NCBI GenBank assembly: GCA_945897545.1
Contig: CAMDGJ010000073.1
Span: forward strand, 1-12,015
DNA: 12,015 bases
Direction: 5' to 3'
DNA from: Flavobacterium psychrophilum
GTDB lineage: Bacteria > Bacteroidota > Bacteroidia > Flavobacteriales > Flavobacteriaceae
Made by a program: the position numbers and the translations under genes. This document shows, in pieces, positions 5,771-12,015 of the stretch. How positions within the stretch are numbered: position 1 is the first letter of the stretch; each line of letters opens with the position of its first letter. Under the pieces are notes generated by a model that saw nothing but the letters and a program-made list of their open reading frames with translations, was not told the origin of the DNA and did not search any database.

Positions 5771-6817
5771 ATGAAAACAAAAATATATCGTGTCTTAACT
5801 TTAATAGTGTTTTTTATATCACTTTTGTTTACAACTGAACAAGCAACTGCACAAAGAGGAAATCACGGAGGTGGTAATCGCGGGGGCGGAGGAGCATCTG
5901 CTGCTTCTAGACCTTCGGCCTCTTCAAGACAAACAGCAGCTAGACCTTCGGGAGGTAGTTTTCAAACAAGAAACAATAGCATCAATGGAGGAAGTGTTAA
6001 ATCTCCTTCGAGAGTACAGCAAAACCGTCCAAACACGTCTACTTCGAACAACAGACCTAATGTTGGGAACAATAACAATTCAAATAACAAACCTAATGTT
6101 GGGAATAATAATAACAATTCAAACAACAGGCCTAATGTTGGGAACAATAATAACAATGCAAACAACAGACCTAATGTTGGCAACAACAATAACAATTCAA
6201 ACAATAGGCCTAATGTTGACAACAATAGCAATAACAACATAAATATTAATGTCGATAACAGTCGCAATACTTATGTTAGACGAAATACTAATGTTAATTA
6301 TAGCAGACCACCATATCGCTACGGCGGTTATGGCTATAATTGCTACCACCCATATCGGTATCATCCCTATAGTCCCTTTATATGGGGTCCAGTTTGGCAT
6401 CCTTGGGGATTTTTTGTGGCCACTTTAGCAGTTACTGCAGTTGTAGTTAGTGTAGCCAATCAACCTGCACCCTATCATTATGACAGTGGCGTATGGTATC
6501 AATCTAGCAACGGAGGCTACACAGCCGTAGCTGCACCAATAGGAGGAACAGTAGTTAACATTCCAGAAGGGGCAGAAACGGTCAATACCGGAACGGTCAA
6601 TAATTATTATTACGGTGGAACTTATTATGAAAAATCAGATGGAAGCTACACTGTCGTGCAACCTACAGCAGGAACTATTGTAGATAAATTACCAGAAGGT
6701 GGAGAAGAAGTTAAAATTGGTGATGTAACCTATGTGAAATTTGGAGAAACCTATTATCAGCCCGTAGAAGTGGATGGAAAAAATAAATATGAAATTGCTC
6801 TAGTCGAAAAAGAGTAA
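5771..6817 (+). CDS. DUF6515-family envelope protein with Asn-rich repeats
   Basis: I start this 348-residue protein at ATG 5771; the TTG at 5762 adds only three residues and is less likely. Layout: signal peptide 1-28 (T-A-Q); Gly/Ser/Arg-rich stretch 29-90; Asn-rich tandem repeat 95-150 built on (R/K)PNVG-N(4-5)-(S/A)NN; Tyr/Arg/His/Pro-rich part 165-210; a hydrophobic membrane-like helix 212-229; then the DUF6515 domain 234-332. That domain holds two tandem copies of a 'sGvWYqss.GgYtaV..P.GgtV..iPeGae.V..G' unit followed by 'TYVKFGETYYQPVEVDGKNKYEIALV'. Family identity rests on the C-terminal motifs. The low-complexity part probably forms a flexible linker reaching through periplasm or wall. 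It is the second gene of a pair with the DUF2092 gene and ends in a terminator. Confidence 0.85.
   Translation: MKTKIYRVLTLIVFFISLLFTTEQATAQRGNHGGGNRGGGGASAASRPSASSRQTAARPSGGSFQTRNNSINGGSVKSPSRVQQNRPNTSTSNNRPNVGNNNNSNNKPNVGNNNNNSNNRPNVGNNNNNANNRPNVGNNNNNSNNRPNVDNNSNNNININVDNSRNTYVRRNTNVNYSRPPYRYGGYGYNCYHPYRYHPYSPFIWGPVWHPWGFFVATLAVTAVVVSVANQPAPYHYDSGVWYQSSNGGYTAVAAPIGGTVVNIPEGAETVNTGTVNNYYYGGTYYEKSDGSYTVVQPTAGTIVDKLPEGGEEVKIGDVTYVKFGETYYQPVEVDGKNKYEIALVEKE
6053..6205 (+). repeat. 36/39-bp tandem repeat coding for Asn-rich units
   Basis: Four units begin at 6053, 6089, 6128 and 6167 (one of 36 bp, three of 39 bp), and a fifth, diverging unit starts at 6206. Each codes for R/K-P-N-V-G followed by four or five Asn, Ser or Ala, and Asn-Asn. 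Unit lengths differ by one AAT/AAC codon, as expected from codon-level slippage. The frame is kept throughout. Confidence 0.9.
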
Positions 6818-6868
6818 TTTTGTTGAACTAGAAACGCACAACCTAAAAAAGAGTGTGAATTTAAATAT

Positions 6869-6908
6869 AAGGGTTTCGCTTTGTAATTAAAGTGAAATCC
6901 TTTTTTTT
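6869..6908 (+). terminator. Rho-independent terminator after the DUF2092-DUF6515 pair
   Basis: A 14-bp stem (6869-6882 with 6889-6902), in which two positions pair as G-T wobbles, with a 6-nt loop is followed by a run of eight T residues (6901-6908). It lies about 50 nt past the stop codon. The stretch 6909-7025 beyond it shows no gene I can support. Confidence 0.8.
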
Positions 6909-7025
6909 ATAATATTATAATTTTTATCAAAGTTTTAGAATAAAAACCTTTTTCAAAGTCTGAACCGTTTACGAAGGTTCTTCAACCGAAGACAAAAATG
7001 GCAGTGTTTCTCCAATAATTTTATT

Positions 7026-7061
7026 AAAAAACCGCACTGTTTTAAAACAGATGCGGTTTTT
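7026..7061 (-). terminator. Terminator of the fad operon (works in both directions)
   Basis: The arms AAAAACCGCA (7027-7036) and TGCGGTTTTT (7052-7061) enclose a perfect 14-bp palindrome (7037-7050), giving a 17-bp stem with one bulged base. Read on the minus strand it ends in a T-run (complement of 7026-7031), 35 bp past the fadE stop. The T-run at 7057-7061 also lets it stop plus-strand transcripts. Confidence 0.85.
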
Positions 7062-7095
7062 CAAAAATTAAACTAGTTAAAACTAGCTGCAACAA

Positions 7096-8886
7096 TTAGA
7101 AACAGTATTCGTTTTCTGCTACTAATTTTGTTGTAATTACTTCTCTTAATCCAATAATATTAGGCATATTCGTGTATTTGGTAAAACGACGTAAACCCAT
7201 TAGCATCATTCTTTGTTCATCTCCTTCGGCAAAAGAAATCACACTTTCTTTACCTTTTTGAGTTACTACGTCAACGGCTTTGTACAAATAGAGTTTAGCC
7301 ATTGCGATTTGTTCCTGAACTTTTTCTTCGCCTTCTTTTTTGGCTAATTTTTCAGTTCTCAAAACAGTAGATTCTGCCATATATATTTCGATTAAGATAT
7401 CGGCAGCCGCAATCAATAACTGTTGGTGCGAATCTAAATCCGGACCGTATTTTTGAACCGCTCCACCAGCAACCATGAGGAATGCTTTTTTCAATTTACC
7501 GATCATTTCTTTTTCTTCGGCAAATAACTCGGAATAGTCTGGAGTTTCAAACGATGGAATCCCCATTAATTCTTCCTGTACTTTCGTGGCTGGACCCAAT
7601 AAATCAACGTGGCCTTTGAATGCTTTTTTGATTAACATTCCTACTGAAAGCATTCTGTTAATTTCATTGGTACCTTCATATATTCTCGCAATTCTGGCAT
7701 CACGCCAAGCGCTTTCCATTGGAGTATCTTCTGAAAATCCCATTCCACCCAAAATTTGAATTCCTTCGTCGGCACAATTCTGAACGTCTTCAGAAACTGC
7801 CACTTTCAAGATCGAACATTCGATTGCGAATTCTTCAACTCCTTTCAGCTCAGCATCCTGATGTGTTGAACCTTCCGTTTCTCGAAGGCTAATTCTATCT
7901 TCGATGTCTTTAGCAGCTCTATAAGTGGCGCTTTCACCAGCATAACAAGAGGTTGCCATTTCTGCTAGTTTGTATCGAATAGCCCCAAATTGTGAAATTA
8001 AAGTATTAAATTGTACTCTTTCGTTGGCATATTTCACTGCTCCGCTAGTTACTCTTCGTTGCGCATCCAAACAAGCAGCTGCCAATTTAATTCGACCCAC
8101 ATTCAAAGCATTCATTGCTATTTTAAAACCGTTTCCTCTTTCGGAAAGCATATTTTCAACAGGAACCTTGGTATCTGCAAAGAAAACTTGGCGAGTTGAA
8201 GAGGCACGAATCCCTAATTTGTGTTCTTCTTCACCCATTGAAATTCCGTTACTTGGATCATTTTCTACAATGAAACCGGTAATATTTTTATCATCGCCAA
8301 TACGTGCAAAAACGATAAAGACGGAACAAAATCCTGCATTGGAAATCCACATTTTTCCACCGGTAATGCCATAATATTTTCCATCTTCTGATAAAACTGC
8401 TTTCGTTTTTCCAGAATTGGCATCCGATCCTGCACCTGGTTCTGTCAAGCAGTAGGCACCAAACCATTCGCCAGAAGCCAATTTTGGCACATATTTTTGT
8501 TTTTGTTCTTCGGATCCGTATAGTGTGATTGGCATTGTTCCAATTCCAGTATGCGCTCCAAAAGCGGTCGAGAAAGATCCCGTTGCTCCAGAAATATAGT
8601 CACAAACCAGAACCGTGTTCACGAATCCCATTCCCATTCCGCCATAAGCCTCAGGAACAGCCACGCTCAGGAATCCCAAGTCGCCGGCTTTTCGCATAGT
8701 TTCTTCGGTAAGCGCGTAATCCTTATTTTCGAAACGGCTTTTGTTGGCCCAAATTTCCTTGTCCACAAACTCTTTCACCGAGTCACGCATCATTAATTGC
8801 TCTTCGTTGAAGTCTTCTGGAGTGAAGATGTCTTCACATTTTGTCTCTTTTACGATGAATTGACCACCGCGTGTTTTATCGCTCAT
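7096..8886 (-). CDS. fadE: Acyl-CoA dehydrogenase FadE
   Basis: The 596-residue flavoenzyme catalyses the first step of fatty-acid beta-oxidation, FAD-dependent formation of trans-2-enoyl-CoA, in the cytoplasm. It follows the long VLCAD/ACAD9-like plan: acyl-CoA dehydrogenase N-terminal helices to about 135, middle beta domain with 'AYCLTEPGAGSDANS' (144-158) and 'GKMWISNAG' (177-185), FAD-binding C-terminal helical domain with 'QILGGMGFSEDTPMES', and 'RIYEGTNEINR', where Glu404 is the expected catalytic base. About 170 further residues form the extra C-terminal helical domain of the long forms. Length and operon order match Bacillus subtilis FadE of the fadN-fadA-fadE operon (established family knowledge). 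It is the last gene before the operon terminator and is separated from fadA by the four-helix-bundle insertion. All motifs are intact. Confidence 0.95.
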   Translation of the reverse strand: MSDKTRGGQFIVKETKCEDIFTPEDFNEEQLMMRDSVKEFVDKEIWANKSRFENKDYALTEETMRKAGDLGFLSVAVPEAYGGMGMGFVNTVLVCDYISGATGSFSTAFGAHTGIGTMPITLYGSEEQKQKYVPKLASGEWFGAYCLTEPGAGSDANSGKTKAVLSEDGKYYGITGGKMWISNAGFCSVFIVFARIGDDKNITGFIVENDPSNGISMGEEEHKLGIRASSTRQVFFADTKVPVENMLSERGNGFKIAMNALNVGRIKLAAACLDAQRRVTSGAVKYANERVQFNTLISQFGAIRYKLAEMATSCYAGESATYRAAKDIEDRISLRETEGSTHQDAELKGVEEFAIECSILKVAVSEDVQNCADEGIQILGGMGFSEDTPMESAWRDARIARIYEGTNEINRMLSVGMLIKKAFKGHVDLLGPATKVQEELMGIPSFETPDYSELFAEEKEMIGKLKKAFLMVAGGAVQKYGPDLDSHQQLLIAAADILIEIYMAESTVLRTEKLAKKEGEEKVQEQIAMAKLYLYKAVDVVTQKGKESVISFAEGDEQRMMLMGLRRFTKYTNMPNIIGLREVITTKLVAENEYCF

Positions 8887-8900
8887 TTTTTTTAAAGATT

Positions 8901-8942
8901 AGATTTTAGATTTTAGAGTAAAGAATATAGAGTAAAGAATAT
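8901..8942. repeat. Short tandem duplications upstream of fadE
   Basis: AGATTTT occurs twice in tandem (8901-8914), and AGAGTAAAGAATAT occurs as a perfect 14-bp tandem duplication (8915-8928, 8929-8942), followed by AGAATAT. These fill most of the 75-bp spacer between the four-helix-bundle gene and fadE and adjoin the left inverted repeat of the cassette. Confidence 0.85.
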
Positions 8943-8950
8943 AGAATATT

Positions 8951-8962
8951 GAGAATAGACTT
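8951..8962. repeat. Left arm of the 12-bp inverted repeat around the S23-type gene
   Basis: GAGAATAGACTT here is exactly the reverse complement of AAGTCTATTCTC at 9325-9336. Its last base overlaps the stop codon (8962-8964) of the gene it brackets. Confidence 0.85.
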
Positions 8963-9312
8963 TATTTAAGTCCATTTTGAAAACCCATAGTCATTCTTTG
9001 AAAATCTTCTACTTTTTTTTCTAATTGATTAAATATTTGTTCGTTTATATATTTTCGATGTTTAGCAACTATTAATTGAGTGTTTAATTCAAATGAAGAA
9101 CCTAAAGAAATATCAGGATAATGACTGAATGATTTATCTGTTCTAGAAGAACCTTCAGCAATATTACTTGGAATTGATACAGAACATCGACTTAATTGAG
9201 AACTTAAATCATATCTTTCGTGTTTTGGAAATTCTAATAGAATATCAGAAATATCATTTGCGATTTCTATTCCAAGTTGCCAGATTTTTAAGTTCTTATA
9301 GTTATGACGCAT
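8962..9312 (-). CDS. Four-helix-bundle protein of the 23S rRNA IVS (S23) family
   Basis: The 116-residue protein matches the four-helix-bundle family named after open frames in 23S rRNA intervening sequences (TIGR02436/PF05635). Hallmarks are 'NLKIWQLGIEIANDI' (7-21), 'FPKHERYDLSSQLSRCSVSIPSNIAEGSSR' (28-57, with the signature I-P-S-N-I-A-E-G at 47-54) and 'DISLGSSFELNTQLIVA' (67-83). Length is usual, so the gene looks complete. Pro66 sits where the family normally has a hydrophobic residue in helix three, which is odd and may weaken that helix. The family is related to the Avd protein of diversity-generating retroelements, but no reverse transcriptase is present. The gene sits between fadA and fadE in the same direction with inverted repeats at both ends, so it is an inserted cassette rather than part of fatty-acid metabolism (inference). 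Its molecular role is unknown. Confidence 0.9.
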   Translation of the reverse strand: MRHNYKNLKIWQLGIEIANDISDILLEFPKHERYDLSSQLSRCSVSIPSNIAEGSSRTDKSFSHYPDISLGSSFELNTQLIVAKHRKYINEQIFNQLEKKVEDFQRMTMGFQNGLK

Positions 9313-9324
9313 ATTTCATATTTT

Positions 9325-9336
9325 AAGTCTATTCTC
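9325..9336. repeat. Right arm of the 12-bp inverted repeat around the S23-type gene
   Basis: AAGTCTATTCTC is the exact inverse of 8951-8962. It lies 12 bp upstream of the gene's start codon, between fadA and the cassette gene. The outward sequence (9337-9359) also resembles the left flank in base pattern (runs of AGAATA/AAAGA on the minus strand), though not exactly. Confidence 0.85.
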
Positions 9337-9360
9337 TAAGTTCTCTTGTCTTTATTCTTC

Positions 9361-10542
9361 CTAAAGTAATTCATAAATTCCTGCGGAGCCTTGACCTGTC
9401 CCCACACACATAGAAACGATTCCGTATTTACTTCCTCTGCGTTTCATTTCGTCGAATAGTTGAACTGATAATTTTGCCCCTGTGCAACCTAAAGGATGTC
9501 CCAGAGCAATTGCGCCACCATTTACATTGATGATATCTGGATTCAAGTTAAGTTCTCTTGTTACTGCTAATGCTTGTGATGCAAAGGCTTCATTTAATTC
9601 GATTAGGTCAATATCATTTAAAGTCAAACCTGCTTGCTTTAAAGCTTTTGGAATGGCTTTCACGGGTCCAATTCCCATAATTCTTGGTTCCACTCCTGCT
9701 GAAGCAAAGTTGACCAAACGTGCAATAGGAGAGAGGTTTAGCTCCTTTACCATTTCTTCGCTCATTATCAAAACGAAAGCGGCACCATCGCTCATTTGTG
9801 ATGAATTCCCTGCAGTCACGCTTCCATCAGCGGCAAAAACTGGTCTTAATCCAGCTAATGCTTCAACAGAAGTACCTGCTCTAGGCCCTTCATCTTTATT
9901 AACTACGTATGATTTGGTTTCTTTTTTGCCATTTTCATTGATGAAGGTTTGTTCGATGGTTATTGGAACAATTTGTTTATCGAATTTACCGTCCGCTTGT
10001 GCTTTCAAAGCTTTATTATGCGAATGAAAAGCAAACTCATCCTGGTCCGCTCTTGAAATGTTGTATTGTTTGGCAACCGCTTCGGCAGTTAGTCCCATTC
10101 CCCAATAATAATCTTCGTGTCCGGCTGCAGCAACGGCATAATCCGGTGTTGGTTTGTAACCACCCATCGGGATGAAACTCATACTTTCGGCTCCTCCAGC
10201 TATGATGCAATCTGCCATTCCGGATTGGATTTTGGCAGTAGCCATTCCGATAGTTTCCAATCCAGAAGCGCAATATCTGTTAACCGTTACACCGGGAACG
10301 TCTTCGATTTTCAATCCCATTAGCGAAATTAATCTTCCTACGTTTAGCCCTTGTTCGGCTTCGGGCATTGCGTTACCCACCATCACGTCGTCGATGCGTT
10401 TCTTATCGAAATCCGGTAATTCATTCATCATGTATTGAATGGTTTCGGCAGCGAGTTCATCAGGACGTTTGAATCTAAATACGCCTTTTGGTGCTTTTCC
10501 TACGGCGGTTCTGTATGCTTTTACTATATAGGCTGTTTTCAT
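9361..10542 (-). CDS. fadA: Acetyl-CoA C-acyltransferase (3-ketoacyl-CoA thiolase) FadA
   Basis: The 393-residue thiolase cleaves 3-ketoacyl-CoA with CoA to acetyl-CoA and a shortened acyl-CoA, the last step of the beta-oxidation cycle. All catalytic parts are present: the acyl-accepting Cys91 in 'NRYCASGLETIG', the 'IELNEAFASQA' motif, His349 in 'NGGAIALGHPLGCTGA', and the second-step Cys379 in 'SMCVGTGQGSAGIYELL'. Length is standard for degradative thiolases, and the product ends in the usual G-x-x-x-Y-E-L-L manner. It starts at ATG 10540-10542, only 4 bp from the end of the palindromic element that separates it from fadN. Transcribed with fadN upstream and fadE downstream, as in the Bacillus subtilis fadNAE operon. 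A biosynthetic acetoacetyl-CoA thiolase role is less likely, given the operon. Confidence 0.95.
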   Translation of the reverse strand: MKTAYIVKAYRTAVGKAPKGVFRFKRPDELAAETIQYMMNELPDFDKKRIDDVMVGNAMPEAEQGLNVGRLISLMGLKIEDVPGVTVNRYCASGLETIGMATAKIQSGMADCIIAGGAESMSFIPMGGYKPTPDYAVAAAGHEDYYWGMGLTAEAVAKQYNISRADQDEFAFHSHNKALKAQADGKFDKQIVPITIEQTFINENGKKETKSYVVNKDEGPRAGTSVEALAGLRPVFAADGSVTAGNSSQMSDGAAFVLIMSEEMVKELNLSPIARLVNFASAGVEPRIMGIGPVKAIPKALKQAGLTLNDIDLIELNEAFASQALAVTRELNLNPDIINVNGGAIALGHPLGCTGAKLSVQLFDEMKRRGSKYGIVSMCVGTGQGSAGIYELL

Positions 10543-10546
10543 AAAT

Positions 10547-10721
10547 AAGCCCCCTAACCCCCGAAGGGGGAATTCCTATTAGGGGTAAATAGGGTTTTAG
10601 AATCACATTTTTAATTATATAATGTGATATATTGATATTTCAATTATTTAAAGAACTTCATAAAATCCAAAATTGGTATTCACAATTTTGAGTATTTCCC
10701 CCTTTGGGGGTTAGGGGGCTT
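10547..10721. mobile_element. 175-bp palindromic REPIN/MITE-like element between fadN and fadA
   Basis: The two ends, 10547-10572 and 10696-10721, are 26-bp inverted repeats with one mismatch. Each end is itself a small hairpin (CCCCC-GAA-GGGGG on the left, CCCCC-TTT-GGGGG on the right) joined to a C5-TAA-C5 or G5-TTA-G5 tract. The A/T-rich core has two further perfect 8-bp stems: 10602-10609 with 10621-10628, and 10668-10675 with 10683-10690. A CCCCTAA/TTAGGGG pair (10551-10557 with 10579-10585) could extend the left hairpin. No coding capacity is seen, so any movement would need a transposase or RAYT elsewhere. The G-rich ends contrast strongly with the A/T-rich host. Similar C-rich palindromes are common between genes in Bacteroidota genomes (from memory). 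Confidence 0.8.
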
Positions 10722-12015
10722 TAATTCCTCAACGGTTTCCCTTTGGTTAACATAAATTGGATGCGTTCCAATGTTTTTCTTTCGGTGCACAAACTCAAGA
10801 ATGCTTCTCTTTCAATATCCAATAAATATTGCTCGCTTACTAATGTTGGTTCCGATAAATCGCCACCAGCCATGACATAAGCCAGCTTGTTGGCAATTTT
10901 CTTGTCGTGTTCTGAGATGTATTTGCCAGCTTCCATTTGATTGGTTCCAACTAAGAACATTCCCAAAGCTTGTTTTCCCAAAACTTTTACGTCAGTTCTA
11001 CGAATAGGCTGCGTGTAACCCGCTTCTGCAATTAGTAAAGCGTGCTTTTTAGCTTCTGCAATTTGACGGTCTTTGTTCACCACAACAACATCTTTTCCGT
11101 GTTGCAATACTCCCAAGTCAAAGGCTTCATAAGCTGAAGTTGATACTTTGGCCATCGCCACAGTTAAGAAATATTCTTGCAAAACATTCAGTTCCACATC
11201 GTTTTTACGGAATAAATCGGATGCCCTCAATGCCATTTCTTTCGATCCACCACCTCCAGGAATTACTCCAACTCCAAATTCAACCAAACCAATGTATGTT
11301 TCCGCAGCAGCTACCACTTTGTCAGCGTGCATACTCATTTCGCAACCACCACCTAATGTCATTCCGTGAGGAGCAACGATTACTGGAATTCCTGAATAAC
11401 GCACTCGCATCATCGTGTCTTGGAACATCTTTATTGCAGCGTTCAATTCTTCATATTCTTGTTCGACTGCCATCATAAATATCATTCCAATATTGGCACC
11501 CACGGAGAAATTTGCAGCTTGGTTTCCAATAACCAAACCTTGATATTCTTTTTCTGATAAATCAATGGCTTTGTTGATGGCTTGCAAAACATCGCCACCA
11601 ATGGTATTCATTTTCGATTGGAATTCTAAATTCAAAATTCCATCGCCTAAATCTTGGATAATGGCTCCGCTGTTGCTCCACACTTTTTTGCTTTCGCGAA
11701 TGTTGTTCAAGATGATAAAAGCATCTTGTCCCGGAACTTTAGTTTGGCTTTTATTTGGAATATTATAGAAATAAGTAGCTCCCTCTTTAATGGAATAAAA
11801 ACTTGAACTACCAGAAGCTAACATCTCACTTGCCCAAGCTGGTGCAATCAAACCTTCGTCCTTGATCATTTCGATTCCTTTCGCCACACCAATCGCATCC
11901 CAAATTTCGAAAGGACCATTTTCCCAACCGAAACCTGCTTTCATAGCATCGTCGATTTTGTATAATTCGTCAGTGATTTCAGGGATTCTATTGGAAACAT
12001 AAGCAAACATTGCGG
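10721..12015 (-). CDS. fadN: 3-hydroxyacyl-CoA dehydrogenase/enoyl-CoA hydratase FadN (C-terminal part; 5' end outside window)
   Basis: This frame stays open to the window edge, so only about 431 C-terminal residues of a protein near 790-800 are seen; the NAD-binding domain lies beyond 12015. Numbering from the Met at 12010: residues 1-60 are the end of the 3-hydroxyacyl-CoA dehydrogenase C-terminal domain ('NRIPEI', 'KIDDAMKAGFGWENGPFEIWDAIG'). From about 115 an enoyl-CoA hydratase/crotonase domain follows, with the oxyanion-hole region 'ANFSVGANIG' (166-175), 'GMTLGGGCEMSMHAD' with Glu224, and 'GLVEFGVGVIPGGGG' with Glu244, the two expected catalytic acids. This dehydrogenase-before-hydratase order is the FadN plan, opposite to E. 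coli FadB. The product performs the hydration and second oxidation of beta-oxidation. Its stop codon (10721-10723) touches the palindromic element. Confidence 0.93.
   Translation of the reverse strand, partial: AMFAYVSNRIPEITDELYKIDDAMKAGFGWENGPFEIWDAIGVAKGIEMIKDEGLIAPAWASEMLASGSSSFYSIKEGATYFYNIPNKSQTKVPGQDAFIILNNIRESKKVWSNSGAIIQDLGDGILNLEFQSKMNTIGGDVLQAINKAIDLSEKEYQGLVIGNQAANFSVGANIGMIFMMAVEQEYEELNAAIKMFQDTMMRVRYSGIPVIVAPHGMTLGGGCEMSMHADKVVAAAETYIGLVEFGVGVIPGGGGSKEMALRASDLFRKNDVELNVLQEYFLTVAMAKVSTSAYEAFDLGVLQHGKDVVVVNKDRQIAEAKKHALLIAEAGYTQPIRRTDVKVLGKQALGMFLVGTNQMEAGKYISEHDKKIANKLAYVMAGGDLSEPTLVSEQYLLDIEREAFLSLCTERKTLERIQFMLTKGKPLRN

Noticed and set aside
6053..6250. Possible CRISPR array from the spaced repeats
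   Set aside because: Units are directly tandem with no unique spacers and are in frame in a protein gene.
5962..6267. Leucine-rich open frame on the minus strand over the repeat tract
   Set aside because: It is the antisense reading of the Asn/AAT-AAC repeats, which yields poly-Leu automatically; the plus-strand frame has a signal peptide and family domain.
6909..7025. Possible coding remnant between the two terminators (for example a fragment reading TVYEGSSTEDKNGSVSP)
   Set aside because: Too short, with stops on either side and no recognisable family; it may be chance.
8962..9312. Avd protein of a diversity-generating retroelement
   Set aside because: No reverse transcriptase, template repeat or variable-repeat protein is seen nearby; the motifs fit the stand-alone S23 family.

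Overview
The window is AT-rich and reads as chromosome of a flavobacterium (Bacteroidota, most likely Flavobacterium or a close relative). The signs are A/T-rich start regions without Shine-Dalgarno sites, TAnnTTTG-type promoter boxes, Bacteroidota-specific envelope families (DUF2092, DUF6515, META and NlpE lipoproteins, short Omp85-like barrels) and a fadN-fadA-fadE fatty-acid oxidation operon.

The left part (about 1-6910) is a patchwork of mostly single-gene envelope units. In order: a lipoprotein with a Gly/Tyr-rich insertion and a strong terminator; an Omp85/surface-antigen-type outer-membrane barrel, which converges on a second probable barrel protein; a small secreted helical protein; a META-domain lipoprotein; an NlpE-type lipoprotein gene ruined by frameshifts and stops; a second decayed stretch with a GC-rich patch; and a tightly coupled DUF2092-DUF6515 pair. 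The DUF6515 gene carries an Asn-rich 36/39-bp tandem repeat. Nearly every product has a signal peptide or lipobox.

The right part (7026-12015) is on the minus strand. It is a beta-oxidation operon in the order fadN (3-hydroxyacyl-CoA dehydrogenase/enoyl-CoA hydratase, cut by the window edge), fadA (thiolase) and fadE (acyl-CoA dehydrogenase), ending in a perfect-arm terminator. Together the three enzymes form the acyl-CoA to acetyl-CoA cycle.

Both gene junctions of this operon hold insertions. Between fadN and fadA is a 175-bp element with 26-bp near-perfect inverted ends and internal hairpins (REPIN/MITE-like), filling the gap to within a few bases of each gene. Between fadA and fadE sits a 23S-IVS-type four-helix-bundle gene bracketed by a 12-bp perfect inverted repeat and short tandem repeats. 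I see no defence island, CRISPR array, rRNA, tRNA, transposase or integrase. The two small repeat-bounded elements and the decayed envelope genes are the most noteworthy content.
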